Part shown: positions 47,106 through 57,622 of the stretch, one piece after another
Numbering within the stretch: the first letter of the stretch is position 1
Layout: every line of letters begins with the position of its first letter
NCBI GenBank assembly: GCA_035578175.1
Contig: JAQMRL010000005.1
Span: 59,687,722-59,751,721 of the forward strand
Length of the DNA: 64,000 nucleotides
Origin: Catonia carolina
Taxonomy: Eukaryota > Arthropoda > Insecta > Hemiptera > Achilidae
Direction of reading: 5' to 3'
The notes under the pieces: model-generated
What the model was told of the DNA's origin: nothing
What the model saw: the letters and a program-made list of their open reading frames with translations, nothing else
Databases searched by the model: none
Position numbers and translations under genes: made by a program

Positions 47106-47339
47106 AGAAGAAATGGTGAACAGCATTATCAGAACAAGCATTGGAAAAACATGATTTTTATAAGTTAGAACCTTTATAACTGGAAAAAGAGACCAAGATA
47201 GTTGAAGAAATGATTCATAGGAAGAGAGGCTAGGTGCTTTGGGAAGAGAAAAGAATAGCTTTGGATGGGAGAGAGTTTGGTACTAGGCTGAATGCTTTCA
47301 TGCTGGAAGGCACATTGAAAATTATGAAAAACAAAAAGA

Positions 47340-47450
47340 GGTAAGATAAGAAAAGTAGGAGATGGATGGGGTGAGGCAGAGGAGAAAGAGAAAAAGAAGA
47401 AGATGGAGGAGAAGGAGGTGAAGGAGGGTAAGAGAGAGAAGGGGATTTTC
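47340..47450 (+). repeat. Purine-rich (GA/GGA) tract
   Basis: This tract consists almost entirely of A and G in AGGAGAAAGAG-type units. Confidence 0.7.
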
Positions 47451-48189
47451 CAGTTTTTAATATTTTTTTATCAATATACTACATAGAAATTGATCATTTT
47501 TAAATAGATCTATTATTGAAAAATGAAAAAAGGGTCTACAATTCTCAAAGAGACTCATTTAGGGTCCAAGATTGTTGGATATTTTTAAGAATCTCTGCTC
47601 TAAAACATAGAGTTCACAGGCAAATAAAGTTGGGTGCATTTCATCAAACAATCTGTGTTTCTTTATCGCATTGACAAAACTACACAAGGTTAAAATTGAC
47701 AGACTGTACAAAACAATCTATAGACAGCTTTGTCAGTAGTTTCCATCTTAATATTAATAAAGTATATAATTATTTATTCATGTAAGTGTTAATTTAATTA
47801 ACAATACTACTGATATATTTATTTATTTGTATTTGTTTTATTTACATTATGTAATTTATATGAATACACTCTGTAGCTGTCTTTCTAAGAATGACTGTTA
47901 CAAGAAATCTTAACCATTTAGCATAACAATATTGTCAATATTTCCTTGTCTATAATAATCATAGGTGTCATAAATCATTTCTATGAAAGCATTAGTCATA
48001 TTAACCATGCACAGCAACAAAAATAAATTTATTACAAACACAATTTTCTTACACTGGAAAATTAAATTAAATTGTTAATTAAATCTTTTTATTTTTTGTA
48101 AATTGTAAATTAAATTTGTAGTTGTGAATTAAATTAATTAATTGTAAATTAAATTTGTAGTTGTAAATTAAATAAATTAATTGTAAATT

Positions 48190-48870
48190 AAATTTTTTTG
48201 TCATCAGTCTCTTGACTGGTTTGATGTAGTTTTCCAAGCTGTACTACCATGTGCAAGTTGTTTTACATCTACATACTTGCAACACTCTGTATCTTTTGTA
48301 ATTTGTTTTAAATATTCTAACTTTCACCTCCCCCTACAATTCACTCCCACAATATTACCCTTCATTATTGATAGTGCAGTACCTGGATGTTCTAAGATAT
48401 TCCGTATTAGTCTATCTCTTCTGGTAAATGTTTTCATGATACTTCTTCTTTCATCCACTTGTCTAAGAACCTCTAAATTACTTATTTTGTCCACCCACCT
48501 AATCTTTAACATTTTCCTATAATGCCACATTTCAAAAGCCTCTATCCTCTTCCTTTTTACAGCCCCTGCACCCATGTTTCATTTCCGTGTTATGCTACAC
48601 TTCAAACATAGTGTTTTAAAAATTTTTTCCCAATCTATAACCAATGTTTGTAGTCAGTAAGCTGTTTTCATTTCAAAGGCCCTCTTAGCTCCAGTAATCC
48701 TACTTTTGATATCACTTGTGCTTCTACCATTCTTTGTTATTTTACTCTCTAGATAGCAGAATTCCCCAACTTCCTGTTTGTTTTTGTTGCCTACTTTTAA
48801 ATTTCCCATCTTTTTTAAACCACTCATGCTACTGCATAAAACTTTCGTTTTGTTCTTATTAATTTTCATG
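48190..48870 (-). pseudogene. LINE C-terminal fragment
   Basis: The - strand gives MKINKNKTKVLCSS, FCYLESKITKNGRSTSDIKS, then (other frame) KRIEAFEMWHYRKMLKIRWV and SNLEVLRQVDERRSI. The blocks are in the same order as in the other LINEs. It ends at 48190-48230 with the 3' UTR motif CAGTCTCTTGACTGGTTTGA common in arthropod LINEs. It is broken by frameshifts. Confidence 0.75.
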
Positions 48871-49564
48871 ATTAAATCTTAGTAAACCAAAATTCTTGAT
48901 AATCTGACAATAATGTAGTAAAATAACTGTCAGACTTGTGATTTTCACACCGCACCAATATGTAGTAAAATAATGTGTTTCAAAAAAGACAAAACTGTAT
49001 CGCATAGATAAATTTCATTTTGCCATACATGTCAGTTGGCTACACTGTAATCAAGGTAACAGGTTGTAACAATTTAAATGCCGTTCTTGTGAACTAGTGC
49101 TGTATCGTGTTAATGATATCATTTTCCAAAGATGAGTGTGAGTGTACTATATGTTACACTTTTTCAGCTTCAGGTGGGCATAAATACAAGAATCATTTGA
49201 AAAAAGGTATACACTGTTTTACTTTATACTACAGACAAGAGGTGTAAAAAAATAAAAGTAAAAAACTTTTTCAATTATAAAACACTGAAGAAAACACATG
49301 GTCAGTCTCATAAAATAACATAAAAACATAAAATTTAATATTTTATGACATGCAATGTAATTTCATTGAAGACGTACTTGAATTTTATTAATTCTCTTTA
49401 AATGAAGGCAAAACAATGCGTTTTTCCAATAATAATTGTACAATTAATATTGTATCTATTATAATATATAAAAATGAAATCATTGGAGCATGGATTATGG
49501 GCAGGAAATAAATATTTTTATACTGTTTAAAAATAGCACACTTCCATTTTGTTTTTTTATTATT

Positions 49565-51174
49565 GGGTGATTAAAAAATGATGCTCGCTACACTTTTTTG
49601 AATTTTCTTCTTCTTCTCGTCGTGCCTATCCAATTCGGATGGTGGCGATAATCATGGACATTTTGACTTTATTAGTCGCAATCCAGAAAAATTCCTAAAC
49701 CTCTTACCAAACCAAGTCCTCAAATTGGCGAGCCAGGAAATTTTTCTTCGATCAGGATTCCTCTTTTCCTCTATCTTCCCCTGCAGAATGCACTGCAGTA
49801 GATCATAATATCTGATTTCTCATAATATGCCTGAGGTACTGCAGCTTAATTCCAATTCCAGACCTTTGTCTCAACAAAAACTTCAACATTTAGTAACTTT
49901 TTGAGTTTACAAAACTTTTAATATTCCCCTATACAATTACAGTTCAAAAGCCTCAAGCCGTGCAGTCGCCCTGTTCAAGGTCTCAACATCATTCAGAAGA
50001 ACAGATAACACATAGCATCTGTGAAGCCGTAATTTGGTGCCTAATGTCAGGTCATGGCTCCAAAACACTGAACCCATTGCAATGAAAACCACTCTGGTCT
50101 TTCCAATACGACACCGTATCTCCTGCGAGTTGTCTCATGCCTCATTAATAGCCTAAAGGTGCTCAGGTATGTATACTGCGAAACACGAACTTTTCTATTC
50201 CCGTATACGTTCAAAACCAAACCATGCGTATTAAAATTCCACTTGTATGTAATTTAAAAAAAAATATCCTACGGAAAAATTACATTTTCCCCTTTATTTC
50301 CCCGCTATCCACCATTTTATTATTTTATGTTAAAATTTGTATCTTATGATTGGATAAAGAAATCACATTAATTTTTGGGGAGAATCTTTATAACAATGTT
50401 ATTTGATAAATAAAAAAAATCAGAATTTAAATTTAAATTCCTTTACAAATTATAAAATGGCGACTATGTTTATCTCCGTTGTATCTCAATAATCATTAGC
50501 TTTATCAGGAAGTTTGTTGTATGCTTAAATATTTTCCATTTAATTTGGAACAAAATCACATTTAATTTTGTTAAATCGGTTAATAAATAAGCGAGTTACG
50601 CCAGAAAAATGATTTTTTCAGAAAAAAGTAAAAATCACACGAATAAACTACTACTTCCGGTTGACCTATTTTGATGAAAATGTTCGTGTCAAGTCCGCTA
50701 GTGGTACCTAGTTTAAGTTTCAAGTTTCAACTTCATACGATGTTCTGTTTTTGAGATATTTTGTTCACACTCACCTATAGCTACATGACTTTTGGGCTCA
50801 GGAGGCCTGAAAACGTGTATGTCAGGTGAAAACTCGATTTCGAAAAATCGACATGTTAACAATACTTTTCTTCCCTACGTATTCATACAGGGCAATAGAA
50901 AGTAAAAATGGCGGCCATTTTGTAATTTGTGAAGGAATTTAAAAATTATGATTTTTATTCGTTACATAAGGTTACTAGAAAGACACTCCCGAAATATTAA
51001 TGCGATTTCTCTATCCAGTTGTAAGATATGAATTTATAGACAAAAAAAATAAAATTGCGAACAGGAGGAAAACACAGGGGTAAAGACAAATTTTCCATAG
51101 GAATATTTTGTTTAATTAGCCTATACAAGTAAAATCCAAAAAATGTTTAGCTAGCCAATGTTTTTTAATCACCC
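49565..51174. mobile_element. Long-TIR (foldback) element interrupted by a LINE fragment
   Basis: The outer ends are GGGTGATTAAAAAATGATGC and (other strand) GGGTGATTAAAAAACATTGG. The inner arms 50245-50480 and 50885-51120 are inverted copies of each other. Shared blocks include GGATAAAGAAATCACATTAA/GGATAGAGAAATCGCATTAA and ACAAATTATAAAATGGCGAC/ACAAATTACAAAATGGCCGC. There is no ORF. Confidence 0.75.
49606..50230 (-). pseudogene. LINE fragment inside the long-TIR element
   Basis: It starts at a (CTT)n run, which on the - strand is the GAA-type 3' tail. It then shows RT C-terminal-like sequence with many stops (around 49920-50010, where the - strand resembles the RLEAFEL...CYLF region). It splits the left arm of the surrounding element. 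Confidence 0.55.
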
Positions 51175-51579
51175 TGTACAAACTATCATTAAATTGCTGT
51201 AATAAAATATAAATAATTTTACTTCTTTATGTTTCCTTAAACTATATAATGAAATGTTAAAATATACACTTGAAGTTTATTAAATTTAAGATTTATACCT
51301 GTTATAAATTTATATTTATTTAATATAGTATATTATTATTTAGTGATTGTAAAAAGTTTTGCATAAATATTTGAAGGTCTTTGCATTGTTCTTTGATTTA
51401 AATAAAACTAATAATTGCATATATTCTGCGTGTTGGTTTATTGCTAGATTTGAAGGGGTTGTGTTGAAATTCGTTTTACATTATGTAAATGGGTGAATAA
51501 AGTTTATTAATATAAAATTTCTCTTAAATACCACCTCTATCCAGTAATTACCCTTGTTAACCAGTGACAGATTTAACAT

Positions 51580-51675
51580 CAAGTTTGGGTGGGGATAACT
51601 ACGGGGAGGTCTGGGGGTATCAAATACCCCCCAGAAAAGCGGGGGGTCCGGGGGTCCTCCCCCGGGAGAAAAATT
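51580..51675 (+). repeat. GC-rich palindromic block
   Basis: GGGGGTATCAAATACCCCCC and GGGGGTCCTCCCCCGGGAG form strong hairpins in otherwise AT-rich DNA. A frame reads GEVWGYQIPPRKAGGPGVLP, a peptide pattern I associate with dispersed metazoan repeats. No gene. Confidence 0.55.
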
Positions 51676-51689
51676 TTAAAATACACATA

Positions 51690-52239
51690 TTAAATACAGG
51701 TTTTCGTGGATTTCTAAAAATTTTCAATTTTTATACTGTTACAACAAAAAAATGGAACAATTTTAGACATCTAAAAATTCAACAACGCGGAATAGATTAC
51801 CTACTATTGCTAATTTGAAATTTAAACGAATTTTATATCATAATGCCTCATACAACAAACAAAGTAAGAAAATAATTTATTGTTAAAGGTTTACAGTAAT
51901 ACATGCACTTACATAAAACTATTTGTTATGTTGGGTGCTTATTTTGCTGCATCGTATCGTGTAAAAAAATAATTTATAATAAATTAACATATGATCAAAT
52001 TTTTTGAATTATGGAATGGGGAAATCAAGAAAATAATTACATAGTACTACACATTAGTGTTTATTTGTGTAAAATAAAACTGTTGAGATTACGATTAAGT
52101 ACATCTTTACACAAAAACAAATCTGTGTTAAATTTTAGAAATACTTAGAAATTGTGGCTGAAATATGCAATAACACAAATAAAATTTAACGTCAAATATC
52201 AATATTTACAAAACTATTCAATCTATACGAATATTATAA
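51690..52239. other. AT-rich stretch
   Basis: Nothing was recognised. Confidence 0.5.
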
Positions 52240-52372
52240 AGACAAAGCGTTCGATTCCCGGCCACGATCTGGAAATTTTCACGTGTCAAATCTCACAGTT
52301 AATGTTACATAATCCACCCTTGTCGCTAATGACCAAGCAAATGATGCGACTTTAAATAAATAAATTAAAAAA
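52240..52372 (+). repeat. tRNA-Gly-derived SINE (SINE1), 5'-truncated
   Basis: It starts at the B-box (GCGTTCGATTCCCGGCCACG), continues with the family body CACCCTTGTCGCTAATGACC, and ends GCGACTTTAAATAAATAAAT. Confidence 0.8.
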
Positions 52373-52526
52373 AAAAACAAAGCGTGTTTTTTTTGTGCAG
52401 GTTAATTTCCAAAACTACTGAACGGATTTTCATGAAATTTTAACAGCATAATCGCATTTATACTCAACAGCATTTTTCTTTTAAAATTTTCAAAAGTGCC
52501 AGGCGCTCTGAAAAGCATCTACTTTC

Positions 52527-52647
52527 TAATAAAACGCATGGATAGTAGTTGAAAACAGACTGACTTTTATTTGTAAAAATGACAGGTAGGTACACATTAT
52601 ATACACTAGATGGCGCTAGCTATTATTTAGTTACAACAATAACAATA
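52527..52647 (-). repeat. Copia 3' LTR
   Basis: It runs from TAATAAAACGCATGG to CAACAATAACAATA on the + strand and is identical to the 5' LTR. Confidence 0.93.
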
Positions 52648-52705
52648 CCACCACTTAACTAAATAATACTAAAATACCTATATAAAGAAACAAACACTTT
52701 ATAGA

Positions 52706-52891
52706 CTATTTATCTAGTTTTACAACACCCATCTTTTTAACAAAATAATAATGTTTAATTTTGGACAAACTTTTGGTCAATAAGTCAGCAGGCATTTCAG
52801 AACTTCTCAAATATTCTAATTTAACATATCTTTTGCCTACTGCTTCCCTTATAAAATGAAATTTTACATCAATGTGTTTAGTACGACGGTG
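52706..52891 (-). CDS. Copia polyprotein C-terminal end (after the insertion)
   Basis: HRRTKHIDVKFHFIREAVGK is the end of copia RNase H. KRYVKLEYLRSSEMPADLLT follows, and a stop at 52706. It continues the frame that was cut at 54668 if the transposon and one ATAT copy are ignored. Confidence 0.88.
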   Translation of the reverse strand, partial: HRRTKHIDVKFHFIREAVGKRYVKLEYLRSSEMPADLLTKSLSKIKHYYFVKKMGVVKLDK

Positions 52892-52895
52892 ATAT

Positions 52896-54664
52896 GAGTC
52901 GACCAGATGCAAAAGAGAGTAAGTCCAAAATTTTCGAAATTCATATTTTCGCGCCAGTTTGTTCAGGATACGGTGCTACACACGACGTGCTATTTTATTT
53001 GTGTCAAAAAGGACTAGAATACGCTCTTTTTTCATGTTAAAAATTGCATTTTGTTGCAAAACAGAGTATGTCCCACCCCCATTTCATTGCAGACAGGAGT
53101 AAGTCCAATGATATTTTTACAGTTTCAAAAAGGAGCATGTCCCATGATAATTTATTTTGGTATCACTAATACAGTAGCAAAAAGGAGTATGTCCAATATT
53201 ATTTAATATTTGATTTTTAATTTATTTAGAAACTCATTTCACAGATATAATTTTGAAAATCAGTTTATATTTATTTACTTAATAATAATTTTTTTAATTA
53301 TTTATTTTTAGCCGGTGTTTGGTTGGCTATTCTGGTTTCTATCATCGTTCGTACAGCTGATTATCTAGCTAAAGCCACTTGCCATTTAGCCAGTGTGTGT
53401 AAACGTTTGTGAATTATTGGAGTTCTTGTATTTTAAAAGATTTTAATAATAATATATTGCAACATATTACATTAATATGTTCCTTCAACATGTAATCATT
53501 ATTACATTAATGAACCACAAAACAATGAGAATACGTTCATTTACACCTGGTTAGAAAGTGAACACAAAAAGGGGTCAAACGAAATAGTTTCTTGTGTTTA
53601 TAACCAACTTAGTAATACTGACTTGTCAACTGTCCACACAATCCGTCTGTTTTCAGACGGATGTGGTGGGCAAAACAAAAACCAAACCATGATTGGAATG
53701 ATAAGTACGTTTCTATATGATGCTCCAACTAATTTGAAATCTATTCACTATTTTTATCCAGTGGTTGGTCATTCTTTTATACCACCAGACAGGATATTCG
53801 GGCGAATTGAAAAGCAGGTAAAGAAGTTGAATGTGCTAGTAAATGTAGAAGATTACTTGAAAATTTTTAAGAAACACGGAACAGTTATCCGTGTTTCAGC
53901 AGACTGTAAGGTATATGACTGGAAGAAGTCTATTCAAAATGTTTATAAAGCGCCAGCACGTTGGCATTTCAAATTTGCCCCTGTCAAAAGAATTATTTTC
54001 AGCCGAAGCAAGACGGGGACAGTTTTAATTAAAGGTGAGCCACATTATGAACGAGATGTAGGACAAGCAAGATCAGTGCTGAAACCTGGCAAGACGCTCG
54101 ACTTTGTACCAGATGAAATTAACCCAGGTATTTCAATTAAAGATGCTAAAAAGGCAGATGTTATTAAATTACTAACAAAGCATTATGGAGGAAATTGGAT
54201 GGCATTACCTGAACTTCAATATTTTAAGAAGGTTGTGGAAATAGAAGCTACGGGAGATGAAGGCGACATCGAGTCAGATATTGGAGATTTAAATGTTGAA
54301 GAAGAGTTTCAATTGTAAATAAAAACATTGTAGACATTTTTTGAAATGTATTTTAATAAAATAATTCAATAATAAAAGTGTTTTTCATAAACTACCAAGT
54401 TCTACAATTTATACTATTGCAGAATGGAGTAAGTCCCACAATTTAGTGGCCAAACGGGGTATGTCCAATTTATTTTCTAATAAAACTTGAAAAATAAACA
54501 CTTAATATTTTAGGGATATTAAGATATAGTTTTAGTTGTCTATGACTATAATGGAGAATGTTTTAATACATGGTTTTATGTGATGGAACAAGGTACAGCA
54601 GTTTTTGGCTTCTACTGAAAAATTTACTCCAATGGACATACTCCCTTTTGCATCTGGTCGACTC
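52896..54664 (+). mobile_element. Nested DNA transposon with SDGCGGQNKN-type (DUF7869-like) ORF
   Basis: The left end GAGTCGACCAGATGCAAAAG and the right end read on the - strand share the first 20 bases exactly; the pairing runs for ~32 bp with two mismatches. ATAT is duplicated (52892-52895 and 54665-54668). Motifs of the form GGAGTAWGTCC recur at about 52914, 53062, 53095, 53131, 53182, 54425 and 54456, all in the same direction. The last TIR carries the inverse copy. It interrupts the RNase H codons of the Copia element. Confidence 0.9.
53476..54318 (+). CDS. DUF7869-like protein, probable transposase fragment
   Basis: The frame is open from 53476 (after TAA at 53473) to the stop at 54316-54318, giving ~280 residues. 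No ATG is placed to give a complete protein, so the N-terminal part is missing or encoded by a deleted 5' region. The open part includes NTFIYTWLESEHKKGSNEIV, SCVYNQL, FSDGCGGQNKNQTMIGM, HSFIPPDRIFGRIEKQV, then a basic middle and an acidic tail (DEGDIESDIGDLNVEEE). The S-D-x-C-G-G-Q-N-K-N and G-H-(S/T)-x-x-x-x-D...E motifs are those of the DUF7869 family, which has an RNase H-like look. I infer a role as nuclease or transposase, because the gene lies alone between TIRs. An internal Met occurs only after the SDGCGG motif. Confidence 0.75.
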   Translation, partial: YVPSTCNHYYINEPQNNENTFIYTWLESEHKKGSNEIVSCVYNQLSNTDLSTVHTIRLFSDGCGGQNKNQTMIGMISTFLYDAPTNLKSIHYFYPVVGHSFIPPDRIFGRIEKQVKKLNVLVNVEDYLKIFKKHGTVIRVSADCKVYDWKKSIQNVYKAPARWHFKFAPVKRIIFSRSKTGTVLIKGEPHYERDVGQARSVLKPGKTLDFVPDEINPGISIKDAKKADVIKLLTKHYGGNWMALPELQYFKKVVEIEATGDEGDIESDIGDLNVEEEFQL

Positions 54665-54668
54665 ATAT

Positions 54669-56461
54669 ACAGAATTTTCAGTAAGTTTTTGAGCACTTTG
54701 ACTGTCAGTATAAATTGTTACAGGCACATTATTTTGTCTATTTGTTAGCTCGTGTAATAAATTTCTGAGATGAATAGCCTCCTTGGTAGCTTCACAGGCA
54801 GCCATATACTCAGCCTCGGTGCTTGATAAAGCCACCGTCTGTTGCTTCCTACTTTCATGTGACACTATACAATCTGAATATATAAAACAATATCCTGTGT
54901 AGGATTTACGATCTAAATTATCAGATGCCCAATCAGCATCAGCATAACCCATCAAATCTGAATTATTTTTAACATATTTTAGCCCAAATGACTTTGTACT
55001 ATACAAATATTTCAATACTCTCTTAGCATGTTTATAATGAGTCTCTGTATTACGATTATTGAATTGACTGAGATAACTTATACAATATGAAATGTCTGGT
55101 CTAGTCAAAATTGACAGATACATTAAACTCCCTATTAATTGTTGATAAGGAAATTTAGAATTCGAATTTTCTCCCTTCTGTAATTTAAGATTAACTTCCA
55201 TAGGGGTTTCTACATTTTTACATTTCTCCAGACCAAATTTAGATACTAATTTATCAATAAAGCTCTCTTGACTTATAAAAATACAATCCTTCTGTATCTT
55301 AATATCCATACCTAGACACTGTCTTAATTGACCTAGGTCTTTTAATTTAAATCTCTTACTTAACTCACTTTTTAAGTATTCTACTTCTTTATTACAATTA
55401 GAAAACAAGAAAAAGTCGTCAACAAACAATGCAACAAAAGTTTTACAATTTTCAGTTGTTTTTGTATACAAACAATGCTCATACAAGGACTTTTTATAGC
55501 CTAACTGTTGTAAACAAACATCAACTTCCTTATTCCAAGCTCTAGCCGACTGCTTCAACCCATATATGGCCCTTTTCAATTTTAAAATTTTATTTTGATT
55601 AGAATCACATTTAAAATTCTGTGGTAACTCCATATAAACTGTTTCATCTAAGCGGCCATTCAAGAAAGCTGTAGTTACATCTAAATGTGTGATGTTAAGA
55701 TCTAGTTTTACACTTAAGGCAAATAACAGTTTTAATGTGGAATACTTTAGCACTGGTGAGAAGGTCTCTTTGTAGTCTATGCCTTCCCTCTGTGTATAAC
55801 CTTTCGCCACTAATCTTGCTCTGTAACGCACTGTATTGTCAATGTTTAACTTCTTTTTATACACCCACCGACACTGCACTACCTTAGCATCACTTGGTTT
55901 GTTCACAATCTCCCAAGCTTCATTTTCATGAAAGGATTTAAGCTCTTCTTCCATCGCGTTGCACCACTGCTCTCGTTCAGGTCCATTCATTACCTCCTCA
56001 TATGTAAGACTGTCTTCATCCAAATCTTCATTATTTTTACACATGTTACTATATCCATACCGATCTGGAACTCTTCTTTGTCTCTTTTCTGTGCCAGCAA
56101 CATCTGTCTTAACAAGTGTCTCATTTTCAGTTGCATCTTGCATAGACCTACTGTCACTGAACTCCTCTGAACTTGATGTACTTGCAGTCTCGTCCGGGAA
56201 ATATGTTTCATCATTTATTGTGTTTGAGCTATCTCTTTCAGAAGTCAAGGTTGTGTCGAAGGGGTCCACGGTTTGACTTTCTACACTTTCTTCCTGCTGA
56301 ACAACTGGCACAGTATCTTCCACAGAACTTCCATCAGTCGATTCTTGCTTATGAATATCCACTCCGTCTAACATCAAAAAGTTTTCAGCAGCAAACGCCC
56401 ACTCGTCGTAGTTTTCTCTACCTTTTAGCTTCGGCACGTTAACAATGTAGCTACCGGCCAT
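54669..56461 (-). CDS. Copia polyprotein: gag N-terminus fused to RT and RNase H, interrupted
   Basis: The ATG at 56461 starts MAGSYIVNVPKLKGRENYDE and WAFAAENFLML, the N-terminus of copia gag. About 35 residues on, it passes in frame into the acidic linker before RT. The rest of gag, the zinc knuckle, protease and integrase are absent. RT follows: WCNAMEEELKSFHENEAWEI, RWVYKKK, THLDVTTAFLNG and the catalytic FVDDFF. RNase H follows: YADADWASD, STEAEYMA, IYTDSQSAQKL. At 54668 the frame runs into the nested transposon and ends at 54563 after nonsense residues. The remaining RNase H C-terminus lies at 52891-52706. Lacking integrase and protease, it could only move in trans. Confidence 0.9.
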
Positions 56462-56631
56462 TTTGCACGCGGTAACTAACAGCCAACAGACACTCGGAAA
56501 TACAGGAACAATATAGCGATTTCCACCGTTATTTTATATTTCACGTGTAACGGCGCACTGATAGTCCACAAAAAGTAAATAATCCGAAATATAACTTGAC
56601 TATATCGCGAATTATACCTGGGCCCATAACC

Positions 56632-56752
56632 TAATAAAACGCATGGATAGTAGTTGAAAACAGACTGACTTTTATTTGTAAAAATGACAGGTAGGTACAC
56701 ATTATATACACTAGATGGCGCTAGCTATTATTTAGTTACAACAATAACAATA
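56632..56752 (-). repeat. Copia 5' LTR
   Basis: It matches the 3' LTR base for base by eye. Its inner edge meets the primer-binding site without a gap. Confidence 0.93.
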
Positions 56753-56843
56753 CTTTCCACCCTGCAAATGACATCTCTTCATTCACCACAGGGTCTGGCT
56801 GTATATAGAAATTCATTATTTTCAGAGGAGATAACTCTGACTA

Positions 56844-57622
56844 TATTACGTAAAATGGAAGATAAAGCCTGTGTTTTTATATTTTGTTTTACCGTCCGAC
56901 TGTTCTGCAATTACTGCTAATGCAGACGGTGAAGGATGAAATTATTTTTTGTAACGTATGAAAATATGCCGTGCCTGAATGGGATTCGAACTCAAGACCG
57001 AAAGATGAGAGGCGAGCACGTTACCAACTACGCCAATGCGGCCGGCATGAAGCCTGTATTTGGGACCGGGTATCTCACCAAGTAAAAACCATAAAAATTT
57101 CAGATACGGCTCGTTTTAAAGCTTATTTTACATTGTTTTTGGTATTTTATGAAATATTTAAAGTAAGTATAATTATTTCATTCATTTAATAATTTCATTC
57201 CCTTAGTAATTAAAGGGATACAAGTTTATTTTACTCGTTACGTCCATCAGAACAAAAACAATGGATTTTTTAAAACGCTCTAATTCCTTTACCATTTGTA
57301 CTAAAAGTCTAAATTTTAGCTGAAATTTATTAGAAAACATGCAGTAACACTCTTTAAAACGCCATATTTTTCCTCATAAAATTGATCGTGCTACATGTTT
57401 TGAAACATGAATTAAGTGAAAAATGCGCTAAAAAGAAACTGGTACATATTTTGTTCCAAGTCGCTAGAAAATTCCTAATATATTCCCGTGTTTTGTAATT
57501 TATACGAATAAAATAACAAACAACCAAGCTTTAAAATAAGCCGTACCTGACTTTTTTATGTTATTTACTTGGTGAGATACGCGGTTCCAAACATCTTCAT
57601 ATAGGTATTATTTTATGTACTT
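56844..57622. mobile_element. TA-flanked TIR element with a SINE inside its left arm
   Basis: Inside R1 copy 6, TA is duplicated (56842-56843, 57623-57624). Inner arms 57059-57125 and 57525-57591 are inverted: TTTGGGACCGGGTATCTCAC pairs with TTTGGAACCGCGTATCTCAC (other strand), and the pairing continues through ACCAAGTAAA and TACGGCT. There is no ORF. Confidence 0.65.
56877..57049 (-). repeat. tRNA-like SINE (SINE4)
   Basis: Read on the - strand: GCCGCATTGGCGTAGTTGGT (A-box), then GAGTTCGAATCCCATTCAGG (B-box). The 3' end is A-rich. It is flanked by AAGCCTGTRTTT (56865-56876 and 57050-57061, one difference). Confidence 0.7.

Larger units (their letters stand above)
52527..56752 (-). mobile_element. 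Copia LTR retrotransposon, internally deleted, identical LTRs
   Basis: LTRs at 52527-52647 and 56632-56752 are both 121 bp, with no difference found. A 5-bp duplication CTTTC lies at 52522-52526 and 56753-56757. Next to the 5' LTR (right side) is GGTTATGGGCCCAG on the - strand. It is complementary to the anticodon arm of initiator tRNA-Met, the half-tRNA primer used by Drosophila copia. The polypurine stretch AAGTGGTGG precedes the 3' LTR. Without the nested transposon the element is ~2.45 kb, about half of a full copia. Confidence 0.93.

Noticed and set aside
55928..56442. + strand frames opposite the Copia ORF
   Set aside because: They are antisense shadows of the Copia polyprotein.
56960..57046. 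A functional tRNA gene on the - strand
   Set aside because: A- and B-boxes are present, but the cloverleaf does not close properly and it has an A-rich tail and flanking repeats, as a SINE does.
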